Positions 8,687-17,420 are shown, counted from the stretch's first letter. The stretch: 64,000 nucleotides of DNA from Schleiferiaceae bacterium (GCA_018402665.1 JAGYIN010000001.1:124001-188000), one strand, 5' to 3'. A program made the numbers and translations. The notes: generated by a model not told the origin, from the letters alone.

Positions 8687-9700
8687 CTAAAAAAATTCTG
8701 CGCGTATGCGCGGGTCCAATACAGCGTACAGTACATCTACTAACGCGGTCAATACCACGAAAAGTGCAGCAATGACTAGTACACAGCCCATTGTGATGGG
8801 CAAATCTCGGGTATTTAATGCCTCCACCAATAATTTACCCATGCCATTCCAACCAAAAATAATTTCCACGAATACGGCGCCAGCTAATAGCGAGGCGAAC
8901 CATCCGCTAATGGTCGTTATAATGGGGTTTGATGCAACTGGTAAGAGGTGTTTAAAAAAGACCGTTCTCTCCCGTAATCCTTTCGCCCGAGCTGTTCTAA
9001 TAAAGTCCATTGAGCCCACTTGCAACAGGCTATTTCGGGTCAATTGCAAGATGACTCCCACCGGTCGAACACCCAAGGTAAAGGCCGGTAAAATGAGGTT
9101 TTTCAGATTGAGGTACCGTTCACCACTGTAATCATCGACACTATACAATGAACCTGTTAAATTCAATCCAGTCCAGGGACCTAGCAAATATGCAAAGATC
9201 CAAGCGAAGAGTACCGCAGTAAAAAAAGACGGAAGGCTCATTCCCAATGAACTAAAAGTGAGTAGTGCTTTATCCCAAAACGTATCCGGGCGGTAAGACA
9301 CCCAAGCACCAAGCGCGCCACCTACGAGCAAAGCAAAACCTATAGCTGCTGTTGCAAGCAAGGCTGTGTTAGGAAAAGTCTGCCCAATCAAGGTACTGAC
9401 TTGTTGTCCTTGGCGCTGGAAACTTTCACCTAAATCTGGTGCTTTGAAAATGCCGTGCTCATCGTTTGGCCAACCAAGAGGACTGATGCGCCTAAGGTAA
9501 TTTACGTATTGTACGGTGATAGGTTTATCCAACCCGTATTTCGCGCGAACCGCAGCCAATGCTGCCGGGTCTTCGCGTTTTCCCAACATCATCTGCGCAC
9601 TATCACCAGGCACGATGGTAAACAGAAAGAATACCAAAGTGGCCACACCCCATAAGGTTAAAATCGCTTGTCCCAGTTTTTGTAGTGCGAATCGGATCAA
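8687..9700 (-). CDS. Dpp/Opp-type ABC transporter permease (lone DppB-like subunit)
   Basis: Inner-membrane permease of the binding-protein-dependent peptide/nickel ABC transporter family. The N-terminus (MIRFALQKLGQAILTLWGVATLVFF) and the 'VPGDSAQMMLGKREDP' segment are typical of DppB. A C-terminal EAA-type loop region (RAKGLRERTVFFKHLLP) should dock an ATPase. There are about six transmembrane segments over 337 aa. No DppC, DppD/F ATPase or solute-binding gene is adjacent; the neighbours are a DoxX-like gene (4-nt overlap) and tpiA. Its partners must be elsewhere. Substrate unknown. Confidence 0.88.
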   Translation of the reverse strand: MIRFALQKLGQAILTLWGVATLVFFLFTIVPGDSAQMMLGKREDPAALAAVRAKYGLDKPITVQYVNYLRRISPLGWPNDEHGIFKAPDLGESFQRQGQQVSTLIGQTFPNTALLATAAIGFALLVGGALGAWVSYRPDTFWDKALLTFSSLGMSLPSFFTAVLFAWIFAYLLGPWTGLNLTGSLYSVDDYSGERYLNLKNLILPAFTLGVRPVGVILQLTRNSLLQVGSMDFIRTARAKGLRERTVFFKHLLPVASNPIITTISGWFASLLAGAVFVEIIFGWNGMGKLLVEALNTRDLPITMGCVLVIAALFVVLTALVDVLYAVLDPRIRAEFF

Positions 9701-10809
9701 TGTGGGCTGTCGTTGAAGTGGTACTTTTTATCTACCACGCCGTTTTTAAGTACTACCCAACCTGGATTGGAGCGAACCATGGTTTTCAATGTGGTCTCAT
9801 CCGTAAACGCAAAAGCGGTGGTATCCGTAAACCCGAAAGGCATGAAATCTTCTGGCATTGAGGCCGAAAGTACCACATAAGGAATCCCATTTGCCTTTAA
9901 ATGTGCTGCAGTTTTTAGGACGGGAACCCAACCTTGCGCCTTCGTTTTCCGAACGTTGTAGGCCACCAACAACCAGACCTCATCCAACTGTAGAATGCTA
10001 TCTGTCATTTCACCATAATCATTCATGATGCTGAAGTCGTGAACCGGGGGTTCGTAGCCTTCCTTAACCTGTATCGTTTTAGACAGCTCACTGCGCATGC
10101 TCCAGTCTTTCTTCTCCCACCATTTCTCGTTAACGTACTGGGTAGAACTGATTTCCTGAAGCGTACCTTCCGCGTTTTCCATCGTGTAGATGACTTCATA
10201 CTGTGGCGGCTCTAAGCCCAATTCCTCAGCACTTTTCATCCCTTCTACAATACTATTGCCTTCAGCATAGGCCCTAAAATCTACCACTGGCAGATGGTGT
10301 AAAACGTGGTAGGTCAATCCCAAACAAAAGAGAGGAATAGCGACCAATTTTATTCCAATCAACCACTTCGGCCATCGATCAAAGAGCTGGTCTCTACCCC
10401 ACCACAAAACCAGAATTAATGCAGAAAGAATGACGTCTTTATAGAAGCTTTCCCAGGGTGTAAGTGGTATGGCATCGCCGAAACACCCGCAATCTGTCAC
10501 CTGGTTGAAATACGCCGACCAAAAGGTGAGAAACGTAAAGAATCCAATCATTGCCGAGAGCAAGATTAGCGTCCAGCGTTTGTACAACCCCAAGATTAGT
10601 GCAGCACCTAAGAGTACTTCAGCAATGACGAGCAGAATAGCAATGGTCAGTGCAAAAGGCTCAAAAACGGGCAAATTCAACACCTCCTCTGAGAAATATT
10701 CCTCCAGCTTAAAGCTGAACCCTACCGGGTCATTCATTTTAACCAAACCGGAGAAAATAAATAATGCCCCTACGGCGAATTGGGAGAAAATAGCGAGAAC
10801 CTTTTTCAT
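9697..10809 (-). CDS. BT_3928-type DoxX-like membrane protein
   Basis: Membrane protein of the BT_3928 family, related to DoxX/MauE. The N-terminal ~150 residues hold four transmembrane helices with the typical FSGLVKMNDPVGFSFKLEEY motif and the conserved CGCFG pair of cysteines before a proline-rich loop (DAIPLTPWESFYKD). The C-terminal ~190 residues follow a fifth hydrophobic segment and look like a soluble, thioredoxin-like domain lacking a CXXC. The molecular role is unknown; a redox or quinone link has been proposed for relatives. It overlaps the permease gene by 4 nt and follows the DUF1599 gene by 5 bp. Confidence 0.9.
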   Translation of the reverse strand: MKKVLAIFSQFAVGALFIFSGLVKMNDPVGFSFKLEEYFSEEVLNLPVFEPFALTIAILLVIAEVLLGAALILGLYKRWTLILLSAMIGFFTFLTFWSAYFNQVTDCGCFGDAIPLTPWESFYKDVILSALILVLWWGRDQLFDRWPKWLIGIKLVAIPLFCLGLTYHVLHHLPVVDFRAYAEGNSIVEGMKSAEELGLEPPQYEVIYTMENAEGTLQEISSTQYVNEKWWEKKDWSMRSELSKTIQVKEGYEPPVHDFSIMNDYGEMTDSILQLDEVWLLVAYNVRKTKAQGWVPVLKTAAHLKANGIPYVVLSASMPEDFMPFGFTDTTAFAFTDETTLKTMVRSNPGWVVLKNGVVDKKYHFNDSPH

Positions 10810-10814
10810 TGTAT

Positions 10815-11366
10815 TTACGCTTTTAATGCTTGCGTCTCCATGAATTTAATCAGAGCAAAGACACTATAATTTATCATATCGAGGTAATTCGCCTCTAGCC
10901 CCTCGCTCACGAGGGTCTTTCCCTGGTTGTCCTCAATCTGTTTTACACGAAGGAGTTTCTGCAAGATGAGGTCCGTGAAGCTGGAAATGCGCATGTCGCG
11001 CCATGCCTCGCCATAATCGTGATTTTTACGAAGCATAAGTGCTTTGGCCTCCTCCGCTTTCTCTAAATACGCTGCACTGGCCTGTTTCCAATCCAAATCC
11101 GGCTGTTCGACCACACCACGCTCGAGCTGAATAAGCGCCATAATGCTGTAGTTCAGTATACCAATGAATTCGCCCTCCAAAGGGTCATCGACCAATTGGG
11201 CTCCTTTGTCCTCAATGCTGCGCAGGCGCTGGGCTTTAATAAATATCTGGTCGGTCAACGACGGTAAACGCAAAATGCGCCACGCAGTGCCGTAATCTTT
11301 TCCTTTCTTCTCGAAGAGGCCGTGGCATTTACTTAGTACGGCATCGAATTGGTCAGCTGTATTCAT
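10815..11366 (-). CDS. DUF1599 protein with internal duplication
   Basis: Conserved Bacteroidota protein of unknown biochemical function. It consists of two similar ~70-residue repeats: FEKKGKDYGTAWRILRLPSL...ILNYSIMALIQLE and LRKNHDYGEAWRDMRISSF...MINYSVFALIKFME. Each repeat carries a K/N-DYG-AWR motif and a trailing N-Y-S helix. The all-helical pattern recalls MazG-like nucleotide pyrophosphatases, but that relation is inference. It is the first gene of the minus-strand operon leading to clpS and is divergent from folP, a pairing I know from other flavobacteria. Confidence 0.9.
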   Translation of the reverse strand: MNTADQFDAVLSKCHGLFEKKGKDYGTAWRILRLPSLTDQIFIKAQRLRSIEDKGAQLVDDPLEGEFIGILNYSIMALIQLERGVVEQPDLDWKQASAAYLEKAEEAKALMLRKNHDYGEAWRDMRISSFTDLILQKLLRVKQIEDNQGKTLVSEGLEANYLDMINYSVFALIKFMETQALKA

Positions 11367-11378
11367 TTGTTAGCTTTG
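11349..11378 (+). promoter_or_regulatory. Bacteroidota-type promoter of folP
   Basis: TTG (11349-11351), a 19-nt spacer, then TAGCTTTG (11371-11378) is an exact match to TTG-N19-TAnnTTTG. The folP ATG lies 27 bp downstream. A GTTAG-N11-CTAAC inverted repeat (11369-11389) overlaps the -7 box. The -33 element lies inside the start of the divergent DUF1599 gene. Confidence 0.7.
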
Positions 11379-11405
11379 CTATATCTAACGAAGATACAAA
11401 GAACA

Positions 11406-12284
11406 ATGCCTGAGTTTCTGCTGCAATGTCAAGGGACAATTCACACCTTATCCACACCGTGGATCATGGGGATATTGAATAGTACGCCCGATTCCTTTTT
11501 CGCGGGAAGCCGCTTAAATGCTCCCGAAGAGGCCGCTGAGCGGGCAAGAACGATGCTCAATTACGGTGCACGCATCATCGATATTGGTGGATATTCTTCA
11601 CGTCCAGGTGCCGATCCAGTGACTCCCGAGCAGGAATGGAACCGATTAAAAGACATCATTCCTGCCGTTTCTGAAGTGCTTAAAGACTTTCCGGACTGCT
11701 TTATTTCTATAGATACCTTCCGTGCAGAAATTGCAGATAAGGCGTTGAATTCTGGTGCGCACTGGATGAATGACATCAGTGGAGGTAATCTCGACCCTGA
11801 GATCTATCATGTGGCTGCTGCCCACCGTTGCCCTTACATTATCATGCACATGCAGGGCAACCCAAGCACTATGCAACTCAATCCTACCTATAACCACGTC
11901 ACTCAAGACATCATTGGCTTTTTCAGTGAAAAACTGCCCGTACTCCACGATATGGGCATACACGACACCATTGTCGACGTAGGATTTGGCTTTGGAAAAA
12001 CGCTCGAACAGAATTACCAACTGCTCAGAGAACTCAATACATTTCAACTTTTAGGCCGTCCTATTCTGACTGGGGTAAGTCGAAAAAGCATGATTTATAA
12101 AACTCTTGAAGTCAGTGCTGAAGAAAGCCTCAATGGCACTACTGCCCTACATATGGCCGCTTTATTAGGTGGTACACAAATTCTAAGAGTACACGATGTA
12201 GCAGAAGCAGCGGAAACCATTAACTTGTTCAACCGCCTCATGCCCGATGGCGTGCAGCATTTATTAGAACCATGGGAACGTTAA
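11406..12284 (+). CDS. folP: Dihydropteroate synthase
   Basis: Condenses 6-hydroxymethyl-dihydropterin diphosphate with p-aminobenzoate in folate synthesis. The DHPS motifs are present in order: MGILNSTPDSFFAGSR, IDIGGYSSRPGADPV, SIDTFRAEIADKAL, MNDISGG, IIMHMQGNPSTM, DVGFGFGKTLEQN and GVSRKSMI. I choose the ATG at 11406 (MPEFLLQ, 292 aa), not the track start at 11349, because 11349 falls on the -33 promoter element. It overlaps cdaA by 13 nt, so the two genes are likely co-transcribed. Confidence 0.97.
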   Translation: MPEFLLQCQGTIHTLSTPWIMGILNSTPDSFFAGSRLNAPEEAAERARTMLNYGARIIDIGGYSSRPGADPVTPEQEWNRLKDIIPAVSEVLKDFPDCFISIDTFRAEIADKALNSGAHWMNDISGGNLDPEIYHVAAAHRCPYIIMHMQGNPSTMQLNPTYNHVTQDIIGFFSEKLPVLHDMGIHDTIVDVGFGFGKTLEQNYQLLRELNTFQLLGRPILTGVSRKSMIYKTLEVSAEESLNGTTALHMAALLGGTQILRVHDVAEAAETINLFNRLMPDGVQHLLEPWER

Positions 12285-13042
12285 ACTTCGGCATCCTCGA
12301 TGCATTAGACATCATTATTGCAGCCTTCTTGCTGTATCAAGTGTACCGGCTATTGAAAGGTACTGCGGCCATCCGCATACTTATCGGTATGGTTGCGATT
12401 TACCTCCTCTATAACCTCGTACAACTCCTTCAAATGAATCTTTTGAGTGAGATATTGGGTTCATTTATGGGTGCTGGATTGATTATTTTGATCATCGTAT
12501 TCCAACAGGAAATTCGAAAATTCTTACTCGTTGTAGGGTCGGCAACCTTTAGTCGTCGAAGAGGATTGAAAAGTATGTTCACCCTAGGTAATACAGAAAC
12601 CACAACCCTTGCTGCAGAAGCAGTGGTCAGCGCACTGAAAAATTTAGCCAGTACAAAAACAGGCGTGCTTCTGGTTATAGAACGAAAGGATCCGCTCGGT
12701 GCCTTTGCCGGAACCGGACACACCCTTGGCGCCACAGTGAGTCGTATCATGCTAGAAACCATTTTCTTCAAAAATGCGCCCTTGCATGACGGTGCGACCA
12801 TCATCACAGGAAATACCGTCTCAGCAGCAGGGGCCATTCTCCCGCTGAGTGAAAGTAGTGACCTTCCCTCACAATTTGGCTTGCGTCACCGCGCTGCCGC
12901 AGGGATTTCAGAGCGTACGGATGCAATGGCGATCACCGTCAGTGAAGAGACTGGAAATATGCACCTTTTCTATGATGGAATATTTGAAAAGCTTACTGCA
13001 AATACGCTTGAGAAAAAAATTCAAGAAGTCCTTGGTGGCTAA
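12272..13042 (+). CDS. cdaA: Diadenylate cyclase CdaA
   Basis: Makes cyclic di-AMP from two ATP at the inner membrane. There are three N-terminal transmembrane helices (about residues 8-80) ahead of a DisA_N catalytic domain. The key motifs are DGA (in LHDGATIITG) and RHR (in GLRHRAAAGISE), with the GTGHTLG segment before them. The length, 256 aa, is usual. Here it follows folP; in Firmicutes it is usually with glmM. Its last 50 nt overlap the 3' end of the convergent comEC gene. Confidence 0.96.
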   Translation: MGTLNFGILDALDIIIAAFLLYQVYRLLKGTAAIRILIGMVAIYLLYNLVQLLQMNLLSEILGSFMGAGLIILIIVFQQEIRKFLLVVGSATFSRRRGLKSMFTLGNTETTTLAAEAVVSALKNLASTKTGVLLVIERKDPLGAFAGTGHTLGATVSRIMLETIFFKNAPLHDGATIITGNTVSAAGAILPLSESSDLPSQFGLRHRAAAGISERTDAMAITVSEETGNMHLFYDGIFEKLTANTLEKKIQEVLGG

Positions 13043-14084
13043 TTCCGTCGGCCACTTTTAACACGAAAGCTACCCACCATTCAAAACTGCTGTTCCAAAC
13101 TTCTAAAGCAACAGAAGGAATGACTGGCGCGAATAGCACTACGAATAAAGCGGACCAGATATACACCACAAAAAGAGGAACAATCAAAAGGTTACCTATT
13201 AAAAAATAGGAACTGGCACCACCGAAATGGTGCATGACTAAGGGCAATGTAGCTGTCCAAGCTGAAAGTGAAACTTGCACAGGAACTAAAAAACCAAGCT
13301 TTGTACCCTTTAATGATTCTCGCTGCCAGGATTGCAGAAATTCCACAGCAGGAAGCCCGCTGAGCCCTATCAGAATGCCGCATACTGCACTAAAACTTAG
13401 CTGATACCCCACGCGCTGAACGACCGCTGGATCATACCACCACATCAACCACGCCATAAGCAACGGCCAATGTAAGGGCGTTACCCTCCAGTTCATCTGA
13501 ACAGCACATGCCGCGAAACAGAAAGTCCCTACGGCTCGAACCACAGAAGGCCCCGAACCCACTACTACAGCATAAACGCATAAAAAGGCACCCATAAAAA
13601 GCACATACATCACACGCCACTTTCGCAGACGAAAAAGCCATTTTAGGGGTCTTCCTAAAACCACCCAAAAACCCACATGAAAGCCACTCACAGCGAGCAT
13701 ATGCGAAATACCAAGGACCCTGAAACCCGCTTGAAAGGCCGGTGTCAATTCAGTGCGGTCCCCCAATAACACTCCGTACAAAAAGCCGTGAAGCGCACCT
13801 GTGGCAGCCAGGTCGATACGGTTTTGCAGAATCAGGCGAAGTCGCGCAGCCCACGGCTCGAAAAAAACAGCAATTTCAGGGCTAGGATACCAATACCGCC
13901 ATTCGAGAAAAACATGTACACCTGCAAGTACGGTTATGATCCATAGCAGTGCGCCAACATCGGTCCAAACGTTACGCCATGTACCGAAACCGAAAGCCAC
14001 TGCACAGACCAGCACCAAATCCAAGCGGTACATGGTGGTTAAACTTGAGGCGATGCATAAAACTGCTGTAGAACGAAAAACCAT
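12993..14084 (-). CDS. Short ComEC/Rec2-type competence protein
   Basis: Polytopic membrane protein with the ComEC competence domain, which forms the DNA-import channel in transformable bacteria. The diagnostic stretch LLGDRTELTPAFQAGFRVLG-ISHMLAVSGFHVG lies at about residues 105-140, and later helices continue the family pattern (GYQLSFSAVCGIL; PVQVSLSAWTATLPL). At 363 aa it is about half the usual length: the N-terminal OB-like DUF4131 region is reduced to ~90 hydrophobic residues and there is no C-terminal metallo-beta-lactamase domain. An in-frame TAG 33 bp upstream rules out a longer start. It ends the surE-lpxB-SpoIID run and overlaps cdaA by 50 nt. Confidence 0.85.
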   Translation of the reverse strand: MVFRSTAVLCIASSLTTMYRLDLVLVCAVAFGFGTWRNVWTDVGALLWIITVLAGVHVFLEWRYWYPSPEIAVFFEPWAARLRLILQNRIDLAATGALHGFLYGVLLGDRTELTPAFQAGFRVLGISHMLAVSGFHVGFWVVLGRPLKWLFRLRKWRVMYVLFMGAFLCVYAVVVGSGPSVVRAVGTFCFAACAVQMNWRVTPLHWPLLMAWLMWWYDPAVVQRVGYQLSFSAVCGILIGLSGLPAVEFLQSWQRESLKGTKLGFLVPVQVSLSAWTATLPLVMHHFGGASSYFLIGNLLIVPLFVVYIWSALFVVLFAPVIPSVALEVWNSSFEWWVAFVLKVADGISHQGLLEFFSQAYLQ

Positions 14085-14133
14085 CCCTATAAATTGGGGA
14101 CTGGAAGTGCAGTTTTCCTAAAAATGTTGGCAA

Positions 14134-15270
14134 CTAAAGGTTTTGAACGGATTCAAAAGCAAGGTCTTTGAAGTAGAAATCTAAAATCTCTTTCCAATCA
14201 AAGCCCGCTTTTCCCATAAGCATGGCGCCTTGCTGCGCCATTCCGACGCCGTGGCCAAAGCCATAGCCATGGACCACCACGCCTTCAGTGGTAGCTTGCG
14301 GAAGCACATAGGCACTGCGCCATTTAAAATCCCTACGCACCGTCTCCATTTTAAACGATTGAGTTCCTAGGGTCCAATGCGTGCTGCGTGTATCTGGGAG
14401 TTGATTGAAAAATGCGGTCCAATCGGTCACCGACCAATCTATGTAGCGCGACCAATACTTCTGCCATTCCTCCCAAGAATAAGTCTTCTCCCACTCTGCC
14501 TTAGATCCTTTTTTTGAGAACGGATCTAGAACGACCCGGCAATACGGCAATGCTTTCGACCACACTTCTTGAGGCAAGGCAGTATAGCCGCCAGAATTGC
14601 TGTGGTAAAAACCAATGATTGGCACTCCATTGTGTAAGGCAATCGTATCCCCTAAAGCAGTACAAGCGCTCGCGATAAGAGCAGCATTTTTACTTTGCGG
14701 AACCCCTTTAAAAGCTTGAGAACTTTGATCGTCTTTGACGTGATAACCGTCGGTAATGTGTTTTTTAAGATTCGTGATGAGCCAGGTTCTAGCAAGAACA
14801 GCTTGCGCTTTGTAATAGGCCTCTGCAGTAGAGGATGATCCGCCTTCTGCCTCTACTACTCCAGCAATGTAGGGCGCTATGGGCGTGCGAACGATACCTT
14901 CAAGGTAAATGAGGTTAGGACGCAGCGTAAAGTCGCCTAAATACGGGCGTTCTGCGGTCCAATTCTTCCCACGCAGCACGCGAACTACGAACGTATCTTT
15001 CGTGGAAATACGTATCGAATCACAACCGGCTCTGTTCAATCGTAAATCTCCGCGAAACGTATACAATGGATGGACGTCATCAGGTCCATAATCCATCGTA
15101 AAAACAGAATCCGGAGTGAAAGCAGTGAGGGTATAGGATCCTGATTTGACTTTAATTTGAAGACGGCTGTACTCCTGATCTGCGAAAATCAAAACGCGCG
15201 GTGTCGTCTGTGCCCCCAGCTGGAGGGCGCAACAGATAAGCATGATAGGTACCAAGTGACCTCTTTTCAT
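14134..15270 (-). CDS. SpoIID/LytB domain protein (secreted)
   Basis: Likely a periplasmic glycan-acting enzyme of the SpoIID/LytB family, whose sporulation member is a peptidoglycan lytic transglycosylase. It has a signal peptide (MKRGHLVPIMLICCALQLGAQ), then the SpoIID core from about residue 130: GVVEAEGGSSSTAEAYYKAQ (catalytic Glu region), QAVLARTW, FYHSNSGGYT and the C-terminal GYGFGHGVGMAQQGAM signature. Such genes occur widely in non-sporulating Bacteroidota. It overlaps lpxB by 4 nt and precedes comEC by 49 bp. Confidence 0.92.
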   Translation of the reverse strand: MKRGHLVPIMLICCALQLGAQTTPRVLIFADQEYSRLQIKVKSGSYTLTAFTPDSVFTMDYGPDDVHPLYTFRGDLRLNRAGCDSIRISTKDTFVVRVLRGKNWTAERPYLGDFTLRPNLIYLEGIVRTPIAPYIAGVVEAEGGSSSTAEAYYKAQAVLARTWLITNLKKHITDGYHVKDDQSSQAFKGVPQSKNAALIASACTALGDTIALHNGVPIIGFYHSNSGGYTALPQEVWSKALPYCRVVLDPFSKKGSKAEWEKTYSWEEWQKYWSRYIDWSVTDWTAFFNQLPDTRSTHWTLGTQSFKMETVRRDFKWRSAYVLPQATTEGVVVHGYGFGHGVGMAQQGAMLMGKAGFDWKEILDFYFKDLAFESVQNL

Positions 15271-16340
15271 GATTGCGAAGCGATCGTTAAAATAGGTTGG
15301 GCAGCGGAAGCTGCAGGATCCTTTTGCTCTAGAATTTGGCGCAGTTGAGCGTAGGCGTCCAATTGGGCCGAAGGGTCCAACAGCAATGCAACTAACCGCT
15401 GAACAAGCGCTTCAGCACGCGCATCCTCCTGCAATAATTCCGGCAAGGCAGCGGCATCCAGAATGAGATTAGGTAAGGAGAAATAGCTGATTTTCACAAA
15501 GCGTTTTGCAATGGCCAGTGAGATTGGGTTTGCACGGTAAACGACCAGTTGCGGCACACCCAATAAAGCAACCTCTAAAGTGGCCGTTCCACTGCATACC
15601 ATAGCGGCAGCACAGTGCTTTATGCCGTCCTTCAGTTCGCCAGTAAACACCTCGACATTTGCCGGTAGCGATCGATCAGGCCATACGGGAACCGAACTTT
15701 CTGAACGAATTAAAACAAAGGTTTGCTCCGGCATCGATTGCGCAACAGCAATAAATTCAGGTAGTAATCGTGCGATTTCTTGTGCGCGCGACCCGGGTAG
15801 TAATGCTATAGAACCTCCGGATGCGTAACCATTCATTCCTGCATACTTTTGTGCCAATGGATTTCCGACATAGGTATACGGAATAGCACGATCAGCATAC
15901 CACTGTTGTTCAAAGGGTAGGATACCTAGAATTGCATCGCAATGCTCCTTGAGAATTTGTGCTCGACCGGATTTCCACGCCCAAACCTTGGGTGGAATGT
16001 AGTAGACCACATGCAAACCTTGGGCTTTGGCCCATTTCGCCATGCGCAAATTAAATCCAGGATAATCTACGAGCACCACGGTTGTGGCGCCGGAAGAAAG
16101 GATGTGGCCCTTGACAGCTTGAAAATCGTTAAAAATGCTTCTGGCGCGAACTACTACTTCAATAAAACCCATGAAGGGCTTTTTAGTGACGTCTTTTAGG
16201 AGCGTAACCCCGGCTTTCTCTAAGAATTGGCCACCCCAACCCCATTGTTTAATCTCTGGATTATGCGTCGCTATATACTGTGCAACTGCCGCTGCTTGTA
16301 CATCGCCCGAAGGCTCTCCTGCGATCCAGAATAGTGACAT
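15267..16340 (-). CDS. lpxB: Lipid-A-disaccharide synthase
   Basis: Glycosyltransferase (GT19) that joins UDP-diacylglucosamine and lipid X to make the lipid A disaccharide at the inner membrane. The N-terminal IAGEPSGDVQAA motif, LVDYPGFNLRMAKWAK, PKVWAWKSGR and the UDP-binding ALLPGSRAQEI are visible. I use the ATG at 16340 (MSLFWIAGEPSGD), not the track start at 16388: it gives the standard N-terminus and overlaps the preceding stop as TAATG. It shows that the host makes lipid A, so it is a Gram-negative. Confidence 0.96.
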   Translation of the reverse strand: MSLFWIAGEPSGDVQAAAVAQYIATHNPEIKQWGWGGQFLEKAGVTLLKDVTKKPFMGFIEVVVRARSIFNDFQAVKGHILSSGATTVVLVDYPGFNLRMAKWAKAQGLHVVYYIPPKVWAWKSGRAQILKEHCDAILGILPFEQQWYADRAIPYTYVGNPLAQKYAGMNGYASGGSIALLPGSRAQEIARLLPEFIAVAQSMPEQTFVLIRSESSVPVWPDRSLPANVEVFTGELKDGIKHCAAAMVCSGTATLEVALLGVPQLVVYRANPISLAIAKRFVKISYFSLPNLILDAAALPELLQEDARAEALVQRLVALLLDPSAQLDAYAQLRQILEQKDPAASAAQPILTIASQS

Positions 16341-16630
16341 TAGAGGATGAATTGGAAATAAATAACAGCAATCACGCTTGGCACACAAGAGGTCAGAATT
16401 CCGCGAGCCACACGTTCGCGCTCAAAATTAAGCGCGGTAAAAAATAATATTGCATTGATAATGGTCCCGAAACTGATGGCCCGCATGGTGACCAGTCGCC
16501 ATGCGGGATTCGTGACATCACCTACATCTTGAAGCACAGGGAAGGCTTCAAGGGCAACCGCAATAGAGAATAATGGCGCTCCAAGCCCTACAAGCAGGCC
16601 GGCAATAAAATCGATTTTTCTATTTTTCAA
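16340..16630 (-). CDS. Small three-helix membrane protein of unknown function
   Basis: A 96-aa protein with about three hydrophobic segments (FIAGLLVGLGAPLFSIAVAL; AISFGTIINAILFFTALNF; ILTSCVPSVIAVIYFQFI). I do not recognise a named family. It is fixed between surE (11-nt overlap) and lpxB (TAATG overlap), which implies translational coupling and suggests a role linked to the envelope, though this is only context. Confidence 0.8.
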   Translation of the reverse strand: MKNRKIDFIAGLLVGLGAPLFSIAVALEAFPVLQDVGDVTNPAWRLVTMRAISFGTIINAILFFTALNFERERVARGILTSCVPSVIAVIYFQFIL

Positions 16631-17393
16631 AATTCCACTGGTTTAGTGTAGCTACCGCGTGATGGGCTGTAAGATCGACCGAAATAGGAACAATACTAAT
16701 GTACCCGTCTTCGAGGGCTGCGATATCCGTATCGTCTCCGTGATCGTAGTTTTCATACTTACCGGTAAGCCAATAGTACGGTCGACCGAAGGGATCAATG
16801 CGCGTATCGAACTCTTCTACCCAATTCCCTATGGCTTGACGACATACACGCATGCCTTTATAGGGCGCTTTCTCGTTTTCAGGAATATTTACATTCAAAC
16901 ATACACCGCTTGGTAGTCCATTATCTAACGTTGCCTGAATGACTTTACGTATGTAGGGTTTAGCAGCCTCAAAAGACGCCTCCCAGGAAAACTCACAAAG
17001 ACTAAAACCGATCGCCTGCACGCGCTCCAATGCGCCTTCTACCGCAGCACTCATGGTACCGGAATAAATAACATTGACACTGGCGTTCGATCCGTGATTA
17101 ATCCCACTTAAAATTAAATCCGGACGTCTTGGCAGCACCACGTTAATGGCCATTTTAACACAGTCGGCAGGAGTACCACTGACCTTAAACTCTTTCTGGG
17201 GTCCATCTGAAGGTACTTCTGTACAGCGAAGACTTTGATCCAACGTGATCGCATGTCCTTTTCCGCTTTGCGGACCGTCCGGGGCCACTACATATACTTC
17301 GCCAAATTCGTTGGCAATTCCTATTAAGGTTCGAATTCCAGGCGCAACGATACTATCGTCGTTCGTAACGAGGATTAGTGGCTTTTTTGTCAT
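16620..17393 (-). CDS. surE: 5'/3'-nucleotidase SurE
   Basis: Metal-dependent nucleoside monophosphate phosphatase acting in the cytoplasm. The N-terminal ILVTNDDSIVAPGI carries the metal-binding Asp-Asp, then PDGPQSGKGHAITL, SGTPADCV and LSGINHGSNASVNVIYSGTM complete the active site. At 257 aa it has the normal length. It heads the minus-strand surE-lpxB-SpoIID-comEC run, a layout seen in related flavobacteria. A -7 box lies 20 bp upstream. Confidence 0.96.
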   Translation of the reverse strand: MTKKPLILVTNDDSIVAPGIRTLIGIANEFGEVYVVAPDGPQSGKGHAITLDQSLRCTEVPSDGPQKEFKVSGTPADCVKMAINVVLPRRPDLILSGINHGSNASVNVIYSGTMSAAVEGALERVQAIGFSLCEFSWEASFEAAKPYIRKVIQATLDNGLPSGVCLNVNIPENEKAPYKGMRVCRQAIGNWVEEFDTRIDPFGRPYYWLTGKYENYDHGDDTDIAALEDGYISIVPISVDLTAHHAVATLNQWNFEK

Positions 17394-17412
17394 ACTATTA
17401 AAGTGTCTCTGC

Positions 17413-17420
17413 CAAATTTA
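17413..17420 (-). promoter_or_regulatory. Candidate -7 box for surE
   Basis: The minus strand reads TAAATTTG, an exact TAnnTTTG, 20 bp before the surE ATG. A TTG is present upstream but with a short (14-nt) spacer, so the -33 element is weak. Confidence 0.4.

Noticed and set aside
12993-14084. comEC as a pseudogene
   Set aside because: The frame is intact, the core motif is present, and the only upstream gap (49 bp) holds no remnant of the missing part.
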